Part shown: positions 60,936 through 64,000 of the stretch, in pieces
How positions within the stretch are numbered: the first letter of the stretch is position 1
Layout: every line of letters starts with the position of its first letter
Origin: Galbula dea
Lineage: Eukaryota; Chordata; Aves; Piciformes; Galbulidae
DNA: 64,000 nucleotides
Assembly (NCBI GenBank): GCA_013399015.1
Contig: VWZX01009107.1
Span: 248,001-312,000, forward strand
Direction of reading: 5' to 3'
The notes under the pieces: generated by a model
The model's database searches: none
Told to the model about the DNA's origin: nothing
The model's input: only the letters and a program-made list of their open reading frames with translations
Position numbers and translations under genes: made by a program

Positions 60936-62266
60936 CTACTGTCGACATCACACCCATTGAGGCATTCCTAGAGCCTGCTTCATTTAAAATTATATGCTCT
61001 AGTTATGCAGGATTTCTGTGTACTAGGGCAAAATGCTTTTTCTGCAGGTTAATTCATTACTATTCAATTTGTTAACACTTTTTTTCTCGGTGTGAACAGT
61101 CATTCTGCAGTTGCATACCCTGTAGTAGCACAATCCCCATCTGGGAGTAGAATCACAATATATGACACAACAACATACCAAAGACCATCCTTGTAAAGAC
61201 ATATTAGTCTATTCCTGCAGATACTTACTCTAGCATTCAGTTAAATGAAAGCAGTAGCTCATACAACACCTGGTATAAGGCAGAAAAAAACCCTCTCAAG
61301 TCTGTAATAAATTTTATTTCTGTCTTAAACAGAGGGAAAGTACAGTACTAGGGGGGTGTGCAGGGAAGGAGGAAGGGAAGGGAAAAAGGAACCTAATCAA
61401 GCTGTGAAAAAAATAGAGGAAAACTGAAAAGAGAATGAGTTCCCACAATGTGCCACCACAATGTAATAAGGACATACAACAGCAAATCAAGTTGAGGATG
61501 CAAAATGTGCACCTCTTGCCATTAATAGCACTTACAAACCTCAGAAAGCTAAGGCAGGCTTCTGAAACCTGTATTGCAGATAACTGTGTACAAAACACTT
61601 CTTGGAAGGAAACTGCCTTTTGTTTTAGAAACATTTGAGAGGAGAACATTTATAAAGCATGTATCAATTTGTCAGGAAAGTCTGAGGATTTCTATGACAA
61701 TTTTTTATGATCACATTTTGCCCAGCTCATGGTGCTTTGCCAGCCTGTTTGCAACCCACTTGTACATAAGCAAAATGTCACATTGGATACTGAAAAAGGG
61801 AATGCTTTCTAAAGTAAGGAACTAGAAACACACCAGAGTTCATTTTCATCTCCATACATGCCTAGCTCTCATTAATGCTACATAAATCCCAGAGCAACTA
61901 GATAAGAATAAACACATAAATTTTACCTGAAATCATCCAAGAAACAGAAACCCATGTTTGCAGCAAGCACTAAATTCATACAATGCCACATAACTTTGCA
62001 GGGAAGTTATTCCAGATGGCTGATTTTCTCAGAGACAATAGTCAAACAGCACTAAGGAACCCACACAAACAGATCTGGGGAGAACATTTTGGACAATATT
62101 TCCTTTCACTAGAAATTATGTGACTTTAATGAAATCTGTATCTAGCCAGGTGAGACACTTTGAACAGAAGACAGGACAAGGCAGCTCCCAGTTCCTACTG
62201 CACCAGGATAAGTGTGTTCAAAGCAGACACATGATGCCCATAGGCTGAGATGACTCAAAATCACAG

Positions 62267-62370
62267 AATCACAGAATATTAGGAGTTAGAAGGGACCTTG
62301 AAAGATCATCTAGTCCAACCCCCCTGCCACAGCAGGATTCCCTAGACCATGTCACATGTTGTAGATCCTT
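62267..62370 (-). mobile_element. CR1 LINE 3' tail fragment
   Basis: The plus strand begins with the CR1 octamer tail (ATCACAGAATCACAGAAT), followed by AGAAGGGACCTTGAAAGATC, then ATCTAGTCCAACCCCCCTGC and CACAGCAGGATTCCCTAGAC. These are the end landmarks of CR1 subfamilies with the 'agtccaacccccctgccacagcagg' end. About 100 bp remains, oriented on the minus strand. Confidence 0.9.
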
Positions 62371-64000
62371 TAGGAGTGCCTTAAGCCCAAGTATTTATGG
62401 TCAGTTGCTCACCTGGGCTTACTGCTGAAGTCATGGCAAGTTGTTATTTGTAGCTACACTGTTCCTGGTTTGCAGTTAGCCTTGCAAAACTGGACAAAAC
62501 TGTCTTTGCTGAGACTGTGAAATATCCATTGGGATACATAAGGGATTGTACCCTGACTTGAGCAAAGCACAGACTCAAACCTCAACTGCCTGCCTCTTCC
62601 TCTCCCCCCAGGAGATACTGAGATGAGAAGGGACATTCTGATACAACACTAGCTTTACAAAAAACATTTCAAGGAAATTGTTTGCATTTTGCTTCAGAAC
62701 AAAGCTGTAGAAGTTGCTGCAAAATGAAACACTCATCCTCAAGTCGTCTGTAAATATGCATAACTTCAGGTGAAAGATGAGGTAGAAAAAGGTAGGTTCT
62801 GTGATCCAGGAGGAAGGTTTTGAGTCAAAGGTTTTGGTGTACTTGCAAGGATATAGTAGGAAGCAGTACTTCCAGGAACCAGCAGCTTTCTTTGTAAGAT
62901 ATGTCAGCAGAAGCCTGACAATAGCATCTGCTGTGGAAGTGGCACAGATTCATCTGCTAACTCACCTGTCTTACACCTGTCACCTTCTCACACAGGGCAA
63001 CCCCCAGCTCAGCTCTGCACTGTCTCAGGCCCCTGCCTAAGGATGTCTTGGATCAGGGCTGTGCCTTGTTCTCTTGTCCCACTCAGCTTTCCAACCAGAA
63101 ATTGTCATGGCTGACCAGAGGCAGCAAGCAGGACATTTGGGTAGCACTTTTGGACTCTACCTGAGTATAACAGTTTGCTGAGGGAATTTCTGAGGATGAA
63201 GGTTGAGTAGATTCAGGCATCTTTGTATATGAGAAAGAAAAGAAACCCCCTGGTTTCCAGGGAGGTGAATGTTCACCAGTCCATAATAAAGGGCAGAAAG
63301 TTATCAAGAGAAGCTGAAAGACTACTGAGGGCTTTAGCATGATCAGACTGAATGCAGTGACCTCACTGGCTGTTTCCATGACACAGCATAGCAAGATATA
63401 AAAGGACTGGGCATATAGGAAGAGAAAGCTGTCCAGAATCTACAATATACAACACTTACAAATAGGAGGGGAATATGCAAAACAATCTGCTTTATAAATA
63501 AGCAGAAAGTCTCAACTGAAATGCTACAAAAAAATAAACCTGAATAATTTACTTACACTAGCCCTTCGTTCTCTGAGGTGAAGTGAACAGGTTGCTTGGT
63601 CAAGTCAAGCAGAGAGCACAGAGGTTATCACAAAAGATACACACAGTCAGGTAACACTGGTGTAGAAGCAGAGGCTAAGAACACTGTCATCAAAATGAAA
63701 AATGCACAAAAAGAGAGCTGACATTTCTTGGAAGTTACCTCAAATGGTTGTGCAGGATAGAAAAATATTTAAGGCACAAGTACAGCATCCACTGTGAGAA
63801 CATTTTCACTCATTCTTAGAGCTCTGTCTTGGCCTTAGATCCACAGGCATGCACCATTAATGGCATCTGCTCCATCCTCAGCATGGGAGTTGTGGCTAAC
63901 CTCTAGTATGTCACATGTAAAAAAAATTACTCTTCACTATGTTTCTGTTTCTCACTCCTATAGTCTCACTCTCCTGTATGTGCAAAGCATGTGGCTTATT

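Larger units (their letters stand above)
44822..64000 (-). other. KLHL14: KLHL14 upstream intron (at least 19.2 kb, runs off the right edge)
   Basis: No BTB or BACK exon is visible, and an exon of that size (about 1 kb in the family) would stand out. This span is therefore most likely one long intron. It holds an A-rich tract, CR1 fragments at 52975-53306, 60830-60935 and 62267-62370, a MIR-like piece at 53355-53480, and other worn repeats. A small exon could have been missed. The open frames present are short and unrecognised. Confidence 0.65.

Noticed and set aside
1..64000. tRNA, rRNA, CRISPR, prophage or operon-like structures
   Set aside because: None is supported. The window has intron-bearing vertebrate genes and LINE fossils, with no direct-repeat arrays of CRISPR type and no dense co-oriented open frames.

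Overview
This window looks like ordinary nuclear DNA from a bird, or at least a sauropsid. The evidence is dispersed CR1 LINE fragments of young and very old types, several worn amniote repeats, sparse coding sequence with introns of kilobases, and one sharp CpG island in an AT-rich background. Species cannot be named from the sequence alone. I saw no bacterial operon, CRISPR array, phage, tRNA or rRNA gene.

Two protein-coding genes can be supported, both on the minus strand and both incomplete here. (1) At 5157-5328 is the first coding exon of a Rab/Ras-type small GTPase, with start codon, P-loop and the TIG of switch I. It sits inside a CpG island (about 4880-5650), and the rest of the gene lies beyond the left edge. 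(2) The C-terminal half of KLHL14 (kelch-like 14, also called Printor) occupies six exons between 44821 and 30113, followed by a long 3' UTR reaching about 27590. The exons join in frame to give 271 residues of kelch propeller plus a stop. The BTB, BACK and first kelch parts (roughly 350-360 residues by comparison with the human protein) are not in the window, so the intron upstream of 44821 is longer than 19 kb.

Layout: 1-5156, GTPase intron 1; 5157-5650, GTPase exon and promoter; about 5.65-27.6 kb, intergenic DNA with CR1 copies and simple repeats; 27.6-30.1 kb, KLHL14 3' UTR with two copies of an old palindromic repeat; 30.1-44.8 kb, KLHL14 kelch exons and introns; 44.8-64 kb, upstream KLHL14 intron with scattered CR1 and MIR-like fossils.

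The most interesting local signals are: a 162-bp KLHL14 intron (33773-33934) that appears to use a GC-AG splice pair and carries a five-run G-quadruplex motif on the template strand; a GTPase whose P-loop to switch I stretch is about five residues longer than usual and which I could not assign to a named Rab; and the paired palindromic repeats in the KLHL14 3' UTR. I found no convincing undescribed biological system. No database search was possible, so homology statements rest on recognition of sequence.
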